From contig JAOACY010000013.1 of the NCBI GenBank assembly GCA_026417615.1, positions 1-64,000 on the forward strand: a stretch of 64,000 nt of DNA, given 5' to 3'. This document shows, one piece after another, positions 1-9,500 of this stretch (its first letter is position 1; each line of letters begins with the position of its first letter). The stretch is from Clostridia bacterium. GTDB lineage: Bacteria; Bacillota; Clostridia; Acetivibrionales; JAFADI01. The translations under genes and the position numbers were made by a program. Below the pieces are notes generated by a model that saw only the letters and a list, made by a program, of their open reading frames with translations, did not search any database and was not told the origin of the DNA.

Positions 1-1107
1 CTGGGCAAGCTGAACATGGATGAGTTTGCCATGGGAAGTTCCACTGAGAATTCATACTTTAAGAAAACAAAAAATCCATGGGATCTTGAAAGAGTCCCAG
101 GCGGTTCAAGCGGAGGAGCAGCTTCTTGCGTTGCCGCCGGACAGGCTGTATTTGCCCTCGGCTCCGACACGGGCGGCTCTATCAGACAGCCTGCTTCCTT
201 TTGCGGTGTGGTTGGATTAAAGCCTACTTACGGCGCTGTTTCCAGATTCGGCTTGGTAGCTTATGCATCGTCGCTGGATCAGATTGGCCCGCTGACAAAA
301 GATGTGACAGACTGTGCTCTGGTTTTAAATGCAATAAGCGGCCATGACCCTATGGACTCTACTTCTGCGGACATTGCGCACCCTGACTACACAAAATCGC
401 TTGTTAACGATATAAAAGGTATGAAGATAGGATATCCCAGAGAGTACCTGGGTGAGGGCATAAACGATGAAGTGAAAAAGGCGGTGCTGAACGCCATTGA
501 TACTTTAAGGAAGCTAGGCGCGGAATGCGAGGAGTTTTCTCTTCCCATAACGGAGTATGCCATTCCCGCCTACTATTTAATAGCCTGTGCAGAAGCCAGT
601 TCAAATCTTGCAAGATACGATGGCATTAAGTATGGTTACAGGGCTGAAAAATTTACGGATTTGCTTGATCTTTACAAGCAGTCAAGGAGCGAAGGCTTCG
701 GAGCTGAGGTAAAGAGAAGGATCATGCTGGGGACATATGCATTAAGCTCAGGCTACTATGATGCTTACTATAAAAAAGCTCTTCAGGTGAGAACTTTAAT
801 TAAGGATGGTTTTAATCAGGCTTTTGAAAAATATGATCTGATTGTCGGCCCTACGGCTCCAACTACAGCGTTTAAAATCGGTGAGAAGACCAATAATCCT
901 CTTGAAATGTACCTTGAGGATATATATACCGTATCAGTAAACATAGCAGGGCTGCCCGGATTGGTTATACCATGCGGTATGGACAGCAAGGGGCTGCCTA
1001 TTGGACTTCAGCTTATTGGTAAGCATTTTGATGAGAGCACACTTCTTAAGGTGGGCTATACCTTTGAGCAGAATACGGATTATCACAGGATGAGGCCTAA
1101 TATCTAA
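1..1107 (+). CDS. gatA: Glutamyl-tRNA(Gln) amidotransferase subunit A, 5' end missing
   Basis: This is the amidase subunit of GatCAB, which hydrolyses glutamine and passes ammonia to GatB to convert Glu-tRNA(Gln) (and Asp-tRNA(Asn)) into the amidated form. The frame is open from base 1, so about 368 residues are visible against roughly 485-490 for the family; the amino end with the catalytic lysine lies outside the window. The amidase signature is clear: a Gly-Gly-Ser-Ser-Gly-Gly loop holding the cis serine near visible residue 37, and [11 protein letters not shown] carrying the nucleophilic serine shortly after. It is followed 173 bases later by gatB, the usual order, with an inverted-repeat element in the gap. 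Confidence 0.97.
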   Translation: MGKLNMDEFAMGSSTENSYFKKTKNPWDLERVPGGSSGGAASCVAAGQAVFALGSDTGGSIRQPASFCGVVGLKPTYGAVSRFGLVAYASSLDQIGPLTKDVTDCALVLNAISGHDPMDSTSADIAHPDYTKSLVNDIKGMKIGYPREYLGEGINDEVKKAVLNAIDTLRKLGAECEEFSLPITEYAIPAYYLIACAEASSNLARYDGIKYGYRAEKFTDLLDLYKQSRSEGFGAEVKRRIMLGTYALSSGYYDAYYKKALQVRTLIKDGFNQAFEKYDLIVGPTAPTTAFKIGEKTNNPLEMYLEDIYTVSVNIAGLPGLVIPCGMDSKGLPIGLQLIGKHFDESTLLKVGYTFEQNTDYHRMRPNI

Positions 1108-1119
1108 ATATATAAATAT

Positions 1120-1222
1120 GATTGTACGGCAAAAACAGTTCCTCAAATTACTTGACGGAATTGTAAGACAAGTCATTGGTTGGTTTATCGAGGTTTCAGA
1201 AAATGTTTTTATCAGTGCAATC
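1120..1222 (+). repeat. Dispersed inverted-repeat element, copy A (103 bp, internally deleted)
   Basis: The left end GATTGTACGGCAAAAACA is mirrored at the right end (reverse complement GATTGCACTGATAAAAACA). The inner part (GGAATTGTAAGACAAGTC ... GGTTTCAGAAAATG) aligns with the right half of the 203-bp copies at 4090 and 45162, so this is a copy that has lost its middle. It fills most of the gatA-gatB gap and has no coding potential of its own. Confidence 0.85.
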
Positions 1223-1280
1223 AAATATAAAAAAATAAAGAAGAAAAATATTTGAATGAACAAAGGCTGGGTGATTGAGA

Positions 1281-2720
1281 ATGGATTACGAAGTTGTTAT
1301 AGGTTTGGAGGTTCATGCGGAGCTTTCGACCAAATCAAAAATATACTGCTCTTGCACAACTGAATTCGGCGGTGAAGAAAACACGCATTGCTGCCCAATC
1401 TGCACGGGAATGCCTGGTGTGCTGCCTGTGCTTAACGAGAAGGCGGTAGAATTTGCAGTTAAGGCGGGACTTGCGACCAATTGCTCCATTGCTGAATTCA
1501 GCAAGCAGGACAGAAAGAATTATTTCTATCCCGACCTGCCGAAAGCTTACCAGACTTCCCAATATGATCTTCCCTTATGCAAGGGTGGATATATCGACAT
1601 TGACGTCGGTGAAAACACAAAAAGAATAGGAATTACAAGAATCCATATTGAAGAGGATGCAGGAAAGCTGATGCATGACGAATGGGATACGGGTACTCTG
1701 GTAGACTACAACAGATGCGGAGTTCCTCTTATTGAGATAGTAAGCGAGCCTGATATCAGGTCTGCTGAGGAAGCAAAAGCATATATGGAAAACCTCAAGG
1801 CCATACTTGAATATATAGAGGTATCTGACTGTAAAATGCAGGAGGGTTCTCTCAGGGCTGACGTAAATCTTTCTGTAAGACCCAGGGGGCAAAAAGAATT
1901 CGGCACGAGGACTGAAATGAAAAATCTGAATTCCTTCAGATCAATTGTAAGGGCTATAGAAGCTGAAACCCAGAGACAGATAAGGGAGATTGAGTCCGGC
2001 GGCGTAATTGTTCAGGAAACCAGGCGTTGGGATGACAACAAGGGTGTAAGCTATGCAATGAGAAGCAAGGAAGAGGCCCATGACTACCGGTATTTTCCGG
2101 AGCCCGACCTGGTCCCCATTGTCCTTGACAGTGAGTATATCGAGGGCATAAGACAATCCCTGCCTGAGCTTCCTGATGCGAGGAAGAAAAGATATATTTC
2201 CGGATTTGGCTTGCCTGAATATGATGCGGCAATACTCACTGCTTCAAAACGCCTTTCTGATTTTTTTGAGGAAGCCGTGGCAGCGTGTAATAACCCTAAA
2301 GCGGTCAGCAACTGGATCATGGGGGATATGATGAGAATTTTGAAGGAACGGAATTCCGAAGAGGAAGCCATACCCTTCCCCGCAGAATACCTTGCAAAGC
2401 TCATAGGTCTTATAGAAAAGGGAGTAATCAGCGGTACCATAGCAAAGAAGGTATTTGAAAAGATGTTTGAGTCAGGCAAGAGTCCCGAGGCAATAGTAAA
2501 GGAAGAAGGCTTGGAAGTTGTAAGCGACGAGGGGGCTTTAGCTGCAATAGTCAAGAAGATACTTGATGCAAATCCGCAGTCTGTTGCAGATTATAAGAGC
2601 GGCAAGGAAAAGGCCTTTGGATTTCTGGTGGGGCAGGCTATGAGAGAAACAAAAGGCAAAGCCAATCCGCAGTTAATCAATAAGATATTAAAGGATGAAA
2701 TTGATAGAATAAATATATAG
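1281..2720 (+). CDS. gatB: Aspartyl/glutamyl-tRNA amidotransferase subunit B
   Basis: GatB is the subunit of GatCAB that binds the misacylated tRNA and activates the side chain with ATP before amidation. The 479-residue product has the GatB opening ([14 protein letters not shown]), the cysteine-rich zinc site (CSC ... [10 protein letters not shown], about residues 24-48), the central catalytic cradle, and a C-terminal YqeY-type tRNA-binding tail with the signature [20 protein letters not shown]. An in-frame TTG lies two codons upstream, but ATG at 1281 is better spaced from the GGGTG ribosome binding site at about 1269-1273. It is very likely co-transcribed with gatA despite the repeat in between. 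Confidence 0.97.
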   Translation: MDYEVVIGLEVHAELSTKSKIYCSCTTEFGGEENTHCCPICTGMPGVLPVLNEKAVEFAVKAGLATNCSIAEFSKQDRKNYFYPDLPKAYQTSQYDLPLCKGGYIDIDVGENTKRIGITRIHIEEDAGKLMHDEWDTGTLVDYNRCGVPLIEIVSEPDIRSAEEAKAYMENLKAILEYIEVSDCKMQEGSLRADVNLSVRPRGQKEFGTRTEMKNLNSFRSIVRAIEAETQRQIREIESGGVIVQETRRWDDNKGVSYAMRSKEEAHDYRYFPEPDLVPIVLDSEYIEGIRQSLPELPDARKKRYISGFGLPEYDAAILTASKRLSDFFEEAVAACNNPKAVSNWIMGDMMRILKERNSEEEAIPFPAEYLAKLIGLIEKGVISGTIAKKVFEKMFESGKSPEAIVKEEGLEVVSDEGALAAIVKKILDANPQSVADYKSGKEKAFGFLVGQAMRETKGKANPQLINKILKDEIDRINI

Positions 2721-2760
2721 CAAAAATTATTACATTAGTAATATATTTATTGCTTTTAAT

Positions 2761-2818
2761 GATTCTACCGCAAAAACAGCTTTTCGAAGTTTCAGAAAAT
2801 GGTTTTTGCGGCAGAATC
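2761..2818 (+). repeat. Dispersed inverted-repeat element, copy B (58 bp, ends only)
   Basis: This copy is almost a perfect palindrome. The left arm GATTCTACCGCAAAAAC is matched by the reverse complement of the right arm (GATTCTGCCGCAAAAAC), with a GCTTTTC/GAAAATG extension on either side of a short centre (GAAGTTTCA). It looks like the 203-bp element reduced to its two terminal inverted repeats, just after the gatB stop codon. Confidence 0.85.
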
Positions 2819-2841
2819 AACAATATATAAAGCCAAAACAG

Positions 2842-2897
2842 CAATTGTACAGGGTTAGGAGTGTATATCTTATTAACTTTGTACAATTGTTATTTTT
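2842..2897 (+). terminator. Probable terminator hairpin after gatB
   Basis: CAATTGTACA at 2842-2851 pairs exactly with TGTACAATTG at 2880-2889 (10 bp, 28-base loop). It is followed by TTATTTTTA. The long loop makes efficiency uncertain. Confidence 0.5.
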
Positions 2898-2953
2898 AAA
2901 CAAAAAGATGATAAATAATTACAATAAAAAGATAAAATTTTAACAAATAAAAC

Positions 2954-2982
2954 TTGTATACAATAAACAAGTCGTATATAAT
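2954..2982 (+). promoter_or_regulatory. Promoter for pta
   Basis: TTGTAT at 2954-2959 and TATAAT at 2977-2982 are separated by 17 bases, a near-consensus sigma-A promoter. The predicted start is around 2989, giving a leader of about 95 bases before the pta start codon. Confidence 0.75.
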
Positions 2983-2988
2983 AAAAAA

Positions 2989-3028
2989 GGGCTGAAACCC
3001 GCCTTCTAACTAGGTCTTATGACCTGGT
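2989..3028 (+). other. Small structured leader of pta mRNA
   Basis: Immediately downstream of the predicted start the RNA can form GGG-CUGAAA-CCC (2989-3000) and then a 7-bp hairpin with a UUAU loop (3010-3016 pairing with 3021-3027, one G-U pair). The remaining leader up to 3083 is AT-rich. It does not match a riboswitch class that I recognise and may simply stabilise the transcript. Together with copy B and the terminator it accounts for the 363-base gap between gatB and pta. Confidence 0.4.
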
Positions 3029-3080
3029 AACAAAATAAATATTATAATTAATATTACTATGAGATACTGAAAGGGGTTAA

Positions 3081-4076
<996 letters not shown>

Positions 4077-4089
4077 TATATAATAATGT

Positions 4090-4292
4090 GATTATGCTGC
4101 AAAAACAGTTTTTCTTGAAACAAGATGCAAAAATCACTCGCCTGCGTCGCAGCAATTCCGACGTCAAAATGCCAAGGAAGGCATTTTGAGCATCACGTGA
4201 CAGGATGACACATTGATGCGGGCGAGGAATTGCAAGACAAGGTGCTAGTGATATCATCGAAGTTTCCGAAAATGGGTTTTTGCAGTACAATC
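4090..4292 (+). repeat. Dispersed inverted-repeat element, copy C (full length, 203 bp)
   Basis: The ends GATTATGCTGCAAAAACAG and (reverse complement of the right end) GATTGTACTGCAAAAACCC form the terminal inverted repeat. Inside, GCAATTCC at 4152-4159 pairs with GGAATTGC at 4226-4233, and CAAAATGCC at 4165-4173 pairs perfectly with GGCATTTTG at 4180-4188 around a 6-base loop, so the whole element can fold as a nested hairpin. Copy F at 45162 has the same length and the same central hairpin with a different loop. No open reading frame or transposase is present. Confidence 0.9.
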
Positions 4293-4324
4293 AAAAATAC
4301 TTTAATTAGATCGGGGTTGAGATA

Positions 4325-5518
4325 ATGAAGGTTTTGGTTATTAATACGGGAAGCTCTTCGTTGAAGTACCAGCTTATTGACATGACAAACGAGTCGGTAC
4401 TGGCAAAGGGTGTTTGTGACAGGATAGGCCTTGAGCACGCTTTTTTAAAGCAGACTTCCAGAGATGGCGATCCGGTTGTTATTGAAAAGGATCTTTATAA
4501 CCACAAGGTAGCCATTCAGGAAGTAATTAATGCTCTGACTGACAAGAAAATTGGGGTTATTTCCAGCATGTCAGAGATTTCAGCGGTTGGCCACCGTGTT
4601 GTTCACGGAGGAGAAAAATTCTCGGATTCGGTTGTTATAAACGATGAGGTAATGAAGGCTATAAAGGATTGCATCGAGCTTGCACCCCTTCACAATCCTC
4701 CCAATGTTGTAGGTATTGAGGCTTGCCAGGCAATAATGCCGGGTATTCCAATGATAGCTGTCTTTGACACCGCATTCCATCAGACAATGCCAAAGCACGC
4801 ATATATTTATGCATTGCCCTATGAGATATATGAAAAGTACCGTTTAAGAAAATACGGTTTCCATGGAACTTCCCACAAATATGTGGCGGAGAGGGCGGCA
4901 GCCATGCTTAAAAAGCCTATTGAGGATTTGAAAATAATTACTTGTCACCTTGGAAACGGAGCCAGCATATGTGCCGTAAACGGAGGCAAGTCAGTGGAAA
5001 CCAGCATGGGCTTCACTCCTTTGCAGGGCCTTGCAATGGGGACGAGAAGCGGAACCATTGACCCGGCTGTTATTTCCTTCCTTATGGAAAAAGAGAAGAT
5101 GTCTGTCAAGGATATCAGCGATTTCCTCAACAAAAAGTCCGGTGTTCTCGGTGTATCCGGCGTAAGCAGCGACTTCAGGGACCTTCATGAGGCAGCTGAT
5201 TCGGGAAATGAAAGAGCCCAGCTTGCAATTGACATATTCTGCTACAGGGTAAAAAGATTCATCGGAGACTATGCCGCAGTTCTCGGCGGCGTTGATGCTG
5301 TTGTATTCACTGCCGGAATAGGCGAAAACAACAGCATAGTAAGGAGAAAAGTGCTCGAAGGGCTTGAATTCATGGGAATTTGTATTGACTGGGATAAGAA
5401 CAAGGTCAGGGGACAGGAATTAGATATAAGCACACCGGATGCAAGGGTAAGGACTCTAGTTATTCCAACCAACGAAGAGCTTGCCATAGCACGTGAAACC
5501 GTTAAGCTGTTGAAGTAA
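4325..5518 (+). CDS. ackA: Acetate kinase
   Basis: Acetate kinase transfers phosphate from acetyl phosphate to ADP, yielding acetate and ATP. The 397-residue product shows the ASKHA-fold motifs: [13 protein letters not shown] at the start (phosphate loop), GHRVVHGG, the DTAFHQTMP substrate segment, HLGNGAS near residue 208, GTRSGTIDP, and GIGENN near the carboxyl end. Start ATG at 4325 follows GGGG at 4312-4315. It pairs with pta upstream; the pta-ackA gap of 248 bases is occupied mainly by the repeat element. Confidence 0.98.
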   Translation: MKVLVINTGSSSLKYQLIDMTNESVLAKGVCDRIGLEHAFLKQTSRDGDPVVIEKDLYNHKVAIQEVINALTDKKIGVISSMSEISAVGHRVVHGGEKFSDSVVINDEVMKAIKDCIELAPLHNPPNVVGIEACQAIMPGIPMIAVFDTAFHQTMPKHAYIYALPYEIYEKYRLRKYGFHGTSHKYVAERAAAMLKKPIEDLKIITCHLGNGASICAVNGGKSVETSMGFTPLQGLAMGTRSGTIDPAVISFLMEKEKMSVKDISDFLNKKSGVLGVSGVSSDFRDLHEAADSGNERAQLAIDIFCYRVKRFIGDYAAVLGGVDAVVFTAGIGENNSIVRRKVLEGLEFMGICIDWDKNKVRGQELDISTPDARVRTLVIPTNEELAIARETVKLLK

Positions 5519-5525
5519 AGATTTA

Positions 5526-5575
5526 TAAGGGGTGTACCGGGGTGTGATTAAAAGCCGCAAACCGGTATGCCCTTA
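5526..5575 (+). terminator. Hairpin after ackA
   Basis: TAAGGGGTGTACCGG (5526-5540) pairs with CCGGTATGCCCTTA (5562-5575) with one bulged G and two G-U pairs. There is no T-run after it, so it is a weak terminator candidate or a 3'-end stabiliser. Confidence 0.4.
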
Positions 5576-5612
5576 AAGCGCTTGACAGTTAAAAAATTCC
5601 ATAAAAATATCG

Positions 5613-5641
5613 TTGCATTTGAAATTTAGCTGTGCTATAAT
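5613..5641 (+). promoter_or_regulatory. Promoter for tRNA-Gln
   Basis: TTGCAT at 5613-5618 and TATAAT at 5636-5641 are 17 bases apart, about 80 bases before the tRNA. A TTGACA at 5582-5587 has no partner -10 at a usable distance. Confidence 0.65.
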
Positions 5642-5722
5642 ACCTTTTGTCGCAAGTGTCTGAGCATTTTAATAATGCCTTTTCATATTGTGTAAAACAC
5701 GTTAGAGATTAATTATTAACAT

Positions 5723-5796
5723 TGCGGGTTTGTGTAACGGTAGCACGACTGACTCTGGATCAGTTTGTTAGGGTTCAAATCCTTAACCCGCAGCCA
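5723..5796 (+). tRNA. tRNA-Gln (anticodon CTG)
   Basis: The cloverleaf is complete: acceptor TGCGGGT/ACCCGCA, D arm with GGT loop, anticodon stem ACTGA/TCAGT with loop CTCTGGA (anticodon CTG at 5755-5757), T loop TTCAAAT, discriminator G and encoded CCA at 5794-5796. The U1-A72 first pair is typical of glutamine tRNA. In an organism with GatCAB this tRNA is probably charged with Glu first and then amidated. Confidence 0.95.
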
Positions 5797-5819
5797 AATG
5801 AAAACAATTTATTTACTCT

Positions 5820-5853
5820 AAAGCCCTTGATTTCAAAGGGCTTTAGTTTTTTG
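5820..5853 (+). terminator. Terminator after tRNA-Gln
   Basis: AAAGCCCTT and AAGGGCTTT form a 9-bp stem with a short loop, followed by AG and a run of six T. Confidence 0.85.
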
Positions 5854-5922
5854 CCTTTTATAAATTTCACTTTTGTGATATTATAAAAGTAAAAAATGGA
5901 GCTAACAAAAGGAGGCTTTAAG

Positions 5923-6210
5923 ATGGGACCGGACACATTAGGTTTACTGATTCCTATAGTTGCTATTGCCACTGGAGGTATTATTGCAATTACCAGTATC
6001 TATACAAAATACAGGCTGAATGTTGAGCAGATAAAAGCTGATGCAATGGTTAAAGCTGAAGAAATAAGAGCCAGGAATCAATATGATATTGAAAGGATGA
6101 TTATGGAGGACCGGAATTTCAAAGACTCACCGAAAATTGATTCTGACACTATAAAGGAAGATGAAAGCGGATATACGGAAAGAAGGACCAGCAGGAGAAC
6201 ATCCATTTGA
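5923..6210 (+). CDS. Small membrane protein with coiled-coil tail, function unknown
   Basis: A 95-residue protein with one hydrophobic segment at about residues 5-26 (LGLLIPIVAIATGGIIAITS), then a charged helical stretch rich in Glu, Lys and Arg (about 30-65) and a polar tail. The layout suggests a single-pass inner-membrane anchor with a cytoplasmic coiled coil. ATG at 5923 is chosen because AAGGAGG at 5909-5915 sits at ideal distance; an upstream in-frame ATG at 5896 has no such site. It stands alone between a terminator and the minus-strand remnant whose end it overlaps. I do not recognise the family. Confidence 0.7.
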   Translation: MGPDTLGLLIPIVAIATGGIIAITSIYTKYRLNVEQIKADAMVKAEEIRARNQYDIERMIMEDRNFKDSPKIDSDTIKEDESGYTERRTSRRTSI

Positions 6211-6477
6211 TAATGTGAGCTGGAAAGCCTTGTTATAACCAGTCATTGAAGCGAAAGCCGGTGTCAAAGCTAATATCTGCACTATGCCGGATATCTGCGG
6301 ATTAACGCTTAAGTCTTTGATTCTCAAAATAGCCGGGCGCCTTATATACTCGTCCGGATTCTTTAAGTAAAAGGACAGTTCCTTGACTGTACAGAGTCTT
6401 GAAATTGTTTTTTCAGTTTCCCGTTCAACCTTGAACCAATGAGGATAATTGAGTATTGCAGCATTTTGTGTTTGCAT
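6127..6477 (-). CDS. Possible truncated HEAT-like protein
   Basis: The first ~65 residues look like real protein, with a helical HEAT-like stretch (ELSFYLKNPDEYIRRPAILR), and the start codon at 6477 has a good AGAGGA site 7 bases upstream. The remaining residues lack the periodic repeats and run antisense through the end of the preceding plus-strand gene, as if the original 3' part had been lost. Either it is a small expressed gene or, more likely, the 5' remnant of a larger repeat protein. No function can be assigned. Confidence 0.4.
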   Translation of the reverse strand: MQTQNAAILNYPHWFKVERETEKTISRLCTVKELSFYLKNPDEYIRRPAILRIKDLSVNPQISGIVQILALTPAFASMTGYNKAFQLTLSNGCSPAGPSFRISAFIFLYSVRINFR

Positions 6478-6620
6478 ATGCTTATCCTCTGTCTTTGAAT
6501 TTTTATGGACTGCTCCACAATAATATGGTAGCATATCATAAGGACTTTTTATGCGGATAATTCATACTAAAGTACTATGAATGGGGTATAGTAACAATTT
6601 CTCACTTATGGGGGTATATT

Positions 6621-7829
6621 ATGGTAAAGGCCGTTTTTGAACGAGCAAGTAGAGTAGAAAAGGATTTTTTGCTTTTTGTTTTAGCCGGAATGTTTATTGG
6701 GATAGGTCAAAGTGTAGATGGCTCTACCTTGAACAACTTCCTGAAGGAAAACTTCCATATGGCAATAGTTCAGCGTTCAATGCTTGAAATACCAAGGGAA
6801 ATGCCCGGGTTTCTTGTTTTTTTGATAGTAGGTTTTCTTTATGCCCTTGGCGATATAAGGATAGCTGTCCTTGCAAACCTTACTGCAGGTCTTGGGATGT
6901 TCCTTTTAGGGATTATACCTCCCAATTATGCAATAATGCTTATGTGTATTTTTGTGTACAGCTCCGGCCAGCATGTATTTATGCCTCTTTTCAACAGTAT
7001 AGGCATGAGTTTTGCAAATGACGGGAGACTGGGCAGGAAGCTGGGCCAAATAAATGCGGCCAATACAGCTGCTCTTGTGGCAAGCAGCGCAATTCTCTGG
7101 CTTTTATTCAGGTATCTGAGGATAAGCTATACAGTGTCCTTTACAATTGGAGCTATAGCCTTTGCAGCAGCCGGAATTGTTATGATGCTTATGCAGCCCA
7201 AAAATTCAAGGGGAATCAAGGGGAGGTTTGTGTTCAGAAAAAAATACAGCCTTTTCTACTGGTTTAGCGTCCTTTATGGGGCACGCAAACAGATATTCCT
7301 GACATTTGGCCCATGGGTTCTTGTTGATGTCTTCAGGCAAAAGGTTACAACCATGACTATACTGTTTTTTACCATAGCATTTTTGTCGATTTTTGTAAAG
7401 CCTTTAACTGGAAGGCTTATTGACGGCTTAGGAGAGAGGCTTGTTCTTGCGGGCGAATCTGCCTTGCTTGTGTTTGTTTGCCTGGGCTATGTTTTTGCTG
7501 ACAGGCTTTCCGGAAATGGACCGGTTATAATTGTTTCTGCATGCTATATAATCGACCAGCTTATGAACTCTGCGGCAATGGCCCGCGCCACATACCTCAA
7601 AAAGATTGCAGTGTGCGAAGAGGACGTGTCCCCCACGCTTTCAGCCGGGATAAGCATTGATCATATAGTTTCAATGTTTCTTCCCACGCTGGGAGGCATC
7701 ATATGGCACAGCAACGGAAGCGCCGGCTACAAGTATGTATTCCTTGGGGGAGCCATAATTGCACTTGTCAACTTTTTTTCAGCCTTAAGGATAAGAATAC
7801 GACATGCAACGCCCATAACGGAAACATAA
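6621..7829 (+). CDS. Major facilitator superfamily transporter
   Basis: A 402-residue integral membrane protein with roughly eleven to twelve hydrophobic segments separated by short charged loops, consistent with an MFS carrier. A loop resembling the conserved MFS segment occurs between helices 2 and 3 (GFLYALGDIRIAVLAN), and a longer charged central loop (about residues 190-212) divides the two six-helix halves. Substrate cannot be told from the sequence. GGGGGT precedes ATG 6621. It is monocistronic: a strong hairpin follows directly after the stop codon. Confidence 0.8.
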   Translation: MVKAVFERASRVEKDFLLFVLAGMFIGIGQSVDGSTLNNFLKENFHMAIVQRSMLEIPREMPGFLVFLIVGFLYALGDIRIAVLANLTAGLGMFLLGIIPPNYAIMLMCIFVYSSGQHVFMPLFNSIGMSFANDGRLGRKLGQINAANTAALVASSAILWLLFRYLRISYTVSFTIGAIAFAAAGIVMMLMQPKNSRGIKGRFVFRKKYSLFYWFSVLYGARKQIFLTFGPWVLVDVFRQKVTTMTILFFTIAFLSIFVKPLTGRLIDGLGERLVLAGESALLVFVCLGYVFADRLSGNGPVIIVSACYIIDQLMNSAAMARATYLKKIAVCEEDVSPTLSAGISIDHIVSMFLPTLGGIIWHSNGSAGYKYVFLGGAIIALVNFFSALRIRIRHATPITET

Positions 7830-7830
7830 T

Positions 7831-7864
7831 GCAGGGCTCCTTTTGGAACCCTGCAATAGTTTTC
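7831..7864 (+). terminator. Terminator after MFS gene
   Basis: GCAGGGCTCC and GGAACCCTGC form a hairpin with a TTTT loop, followed by AATAGTTTT. A second hairpin (AAAGCACTCAG / CTGAGTACTTT, about 7901-7933) follows and may act as a back-up. Confidence 0.7.
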
Positions 7865-8116
7865 TGCCATTTTTTATTTATTATCCGGGATAAAAAAAGA
7901 AAGCACTCAGAGCCAGCTGAGTACTTTTATTATAATTATGCTGGGTACAATTGTCAATACAGACTTGGTCCTATTTTTTTATTCATAAAATATGTGGTAT
8001 AATTCAATTAATGGTTTTATAATTATTTAATGCGGTATTAATCACTGCTTAACATTTTTTTGATTATTATATACTATCAGCATTTGCAGAAAAATAAAAT
8101 ATGATTGGGGCGATTA

Positions 8117-9496
8117 ATGTTGAAAAAGACCTTTGTTCTGGACACCAATGTTTTGCTTCAGACTCCCTTCGCACTATTCTCTTTTGGTGACAATGCTGTT
8201 GTAATTCCCGAGGTGGTTTTGGAAGAACTGGACAAATTCAAGAAAGACAACACGGAATTAGGGGCAAATGCCAGGCATGTGGCAAGAGTAATTGACGGAT
8301 TAAGAGCAAGGGGCAGCCTGAATGAAGGTATAGAGCTGGAAAACGGCGGGACACTGCGCATAGAGATGAACTACAACAATGTAAAGCTGCCGGAAAGCTG
8401 GGATGCTTACAGCAATGACAACAGGATACTGAAGGTATGCAAGGGCTTGCTGGAAAAGGGCGAGAGAGTATTTCTGGTAACCAAGGATATTTTTGAAAGA
8501 ATCAAGGCTGACATAATAGGGGTTATTGCCCAGGATTTTTTCGCGGAACAGGTTCCCGCAATTGATGAGCAGTACAAGGGAAGAATTGATGTTTACACTA
8601 CGGAAGAAAAGCTGAAGGAATTTTATTCAAAAGGAAAGCTTAATGCCGAAGATGTCTTCTATTACACCTCTGATCTCATTCGTCAGGACGGAATCAATCT
8701 TATAACAAATCAATTCCTGATTATACATTCCTGTAACAATGATAAACAGACTGCCTTAGGCAGATTTGACGGAAGGGAAATAGTTTGCTTGAAATTCCTG
8801 CAGGAAAGACCCTTCGGAATTTCTCCGAGAAATGCCGGACAGAAATTCATGCAGGAAGCGCTGATGACTGATGCGGACAAGGCGCCGCTTGTAATAATCA
8901 AAGGCCCTGCCGGTACTGCAAAGACCTTCTATTCACTTGCCGTCGGACTTCATAAAATAATGGTTGAGCAAAACAAGCTTTACAGGAAAATACTTGTTTG
9001 CAGGCCAAATGTGAAGCTGGACGAGGATATAGGTTTCCTGCCGGGTACGGAGCAGGAAAAGATTGCGCCGTTTTTAAGGCCTGTTATTGATAATCTCGAG
9101 GTTCTTATAGATAATGATGAGAATGAGCGCTATAACAGTGAAAAAGAGCTTAAAGACAAAGTAGACGAGCTTTTCGACAGAAAAATCATAAATACGGAGG
9201 CTATCGCTTTCATAAGAGGCCGGTCTATAGTCAGGCAATGGGTTATTATTGATGAAGCCCAGAACCTCACACCCAAGCAGGTGAAGGGTATCATAACCAG
9301 GGCCGGCGCAGGCACTAAAATAATACTTTTGGGTGATCCGGAACAGATTGACCACCCTTTTCTTGATATAAGAACCAACGGTTTGTGCTACGCCAGTGAA
9401 AAGATGAAGGGCAGCAGCCTCTGTTACCAGATCACTCTTACGGATGAAGAGTGTGAACGTTCAGAGCTTGCATATGAAGGTGCGAAACGCATGTAG
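8117..9496 (+). CDS. PIN domain-PhoH family ATPase
   Basis: A 459-residue fusion of an amino-terminal PIN nuclease domain (about residues 1-130; opening FVLDTNVLL with the acidic metal ligand, then PEVVLEELDKFK) and a carboxyl-terminal PhoH-like helicase/ATPase (from about residue 240). The ATPase part shows Walker A GPAGTAKT and Walker B WVIIDEAQNL. Such PhoH2-type proteins act on RNA, unwinding and cutting it. ATG at 8117 is preferred over an in-frame TTG at 8105 because GGGG at 8107-8110 is then correctly spaced. It converges with the GH57 gene, leaving only four bases between stop codons. Confidence 0.9.
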   Translation: MLKKTFVLDTNVLLQTPFALFSFGDNAVVIPEVVLEELDKFKKDNTELGANARHVARVIDGLRARGSLNEGIELENGGTLRIEMNYNNVKLPESWDAYSNDNRILKVCKGLLEKGERVFLVTKDIFERIKADIIGVIAQDFFAEQVPAIDEQYKGRIDVYTTEEKLKEFYSKGKLNAEDVFYYTSDLIRQDGINLITNQFLIIHSCNNDKQTALGRFDGREIVCLKFLQERPFGISPRNAGQKFMQEALMTDADKAPLVIIKGPAGTAKTFYSLAVGLHKIMVEQNKLYRKILVCRPNVKLDEDIGFLPGTEQEKIAPFLRPVIDNLEVLIDNDENERYNSEKELKDKVDELFDRKIINTEAIAFIRGRSIVRQWVIIDEAQNLTPKQVKGIITRAGAGTKIILLGDPEQIDHPFLDIRTNGLCYASEKMKGSSLCYQITLTDEECERSELAYEGAKRM

Positions 9497-9500
9497 AAGC

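Noticed and set aside
2084-2554. 156-codon minus-strand frame within gatB
   Set aside because: Shadow of a certain gene; serine/proline/phenylalanine-rich composition is typical of antisense frames.
3010-3027. Pta leader hairpin as a known riboswitch
   Set aside because: Too short and without the conserved sequence of preQ1, fluoride, glycine or other classes that I could compare.
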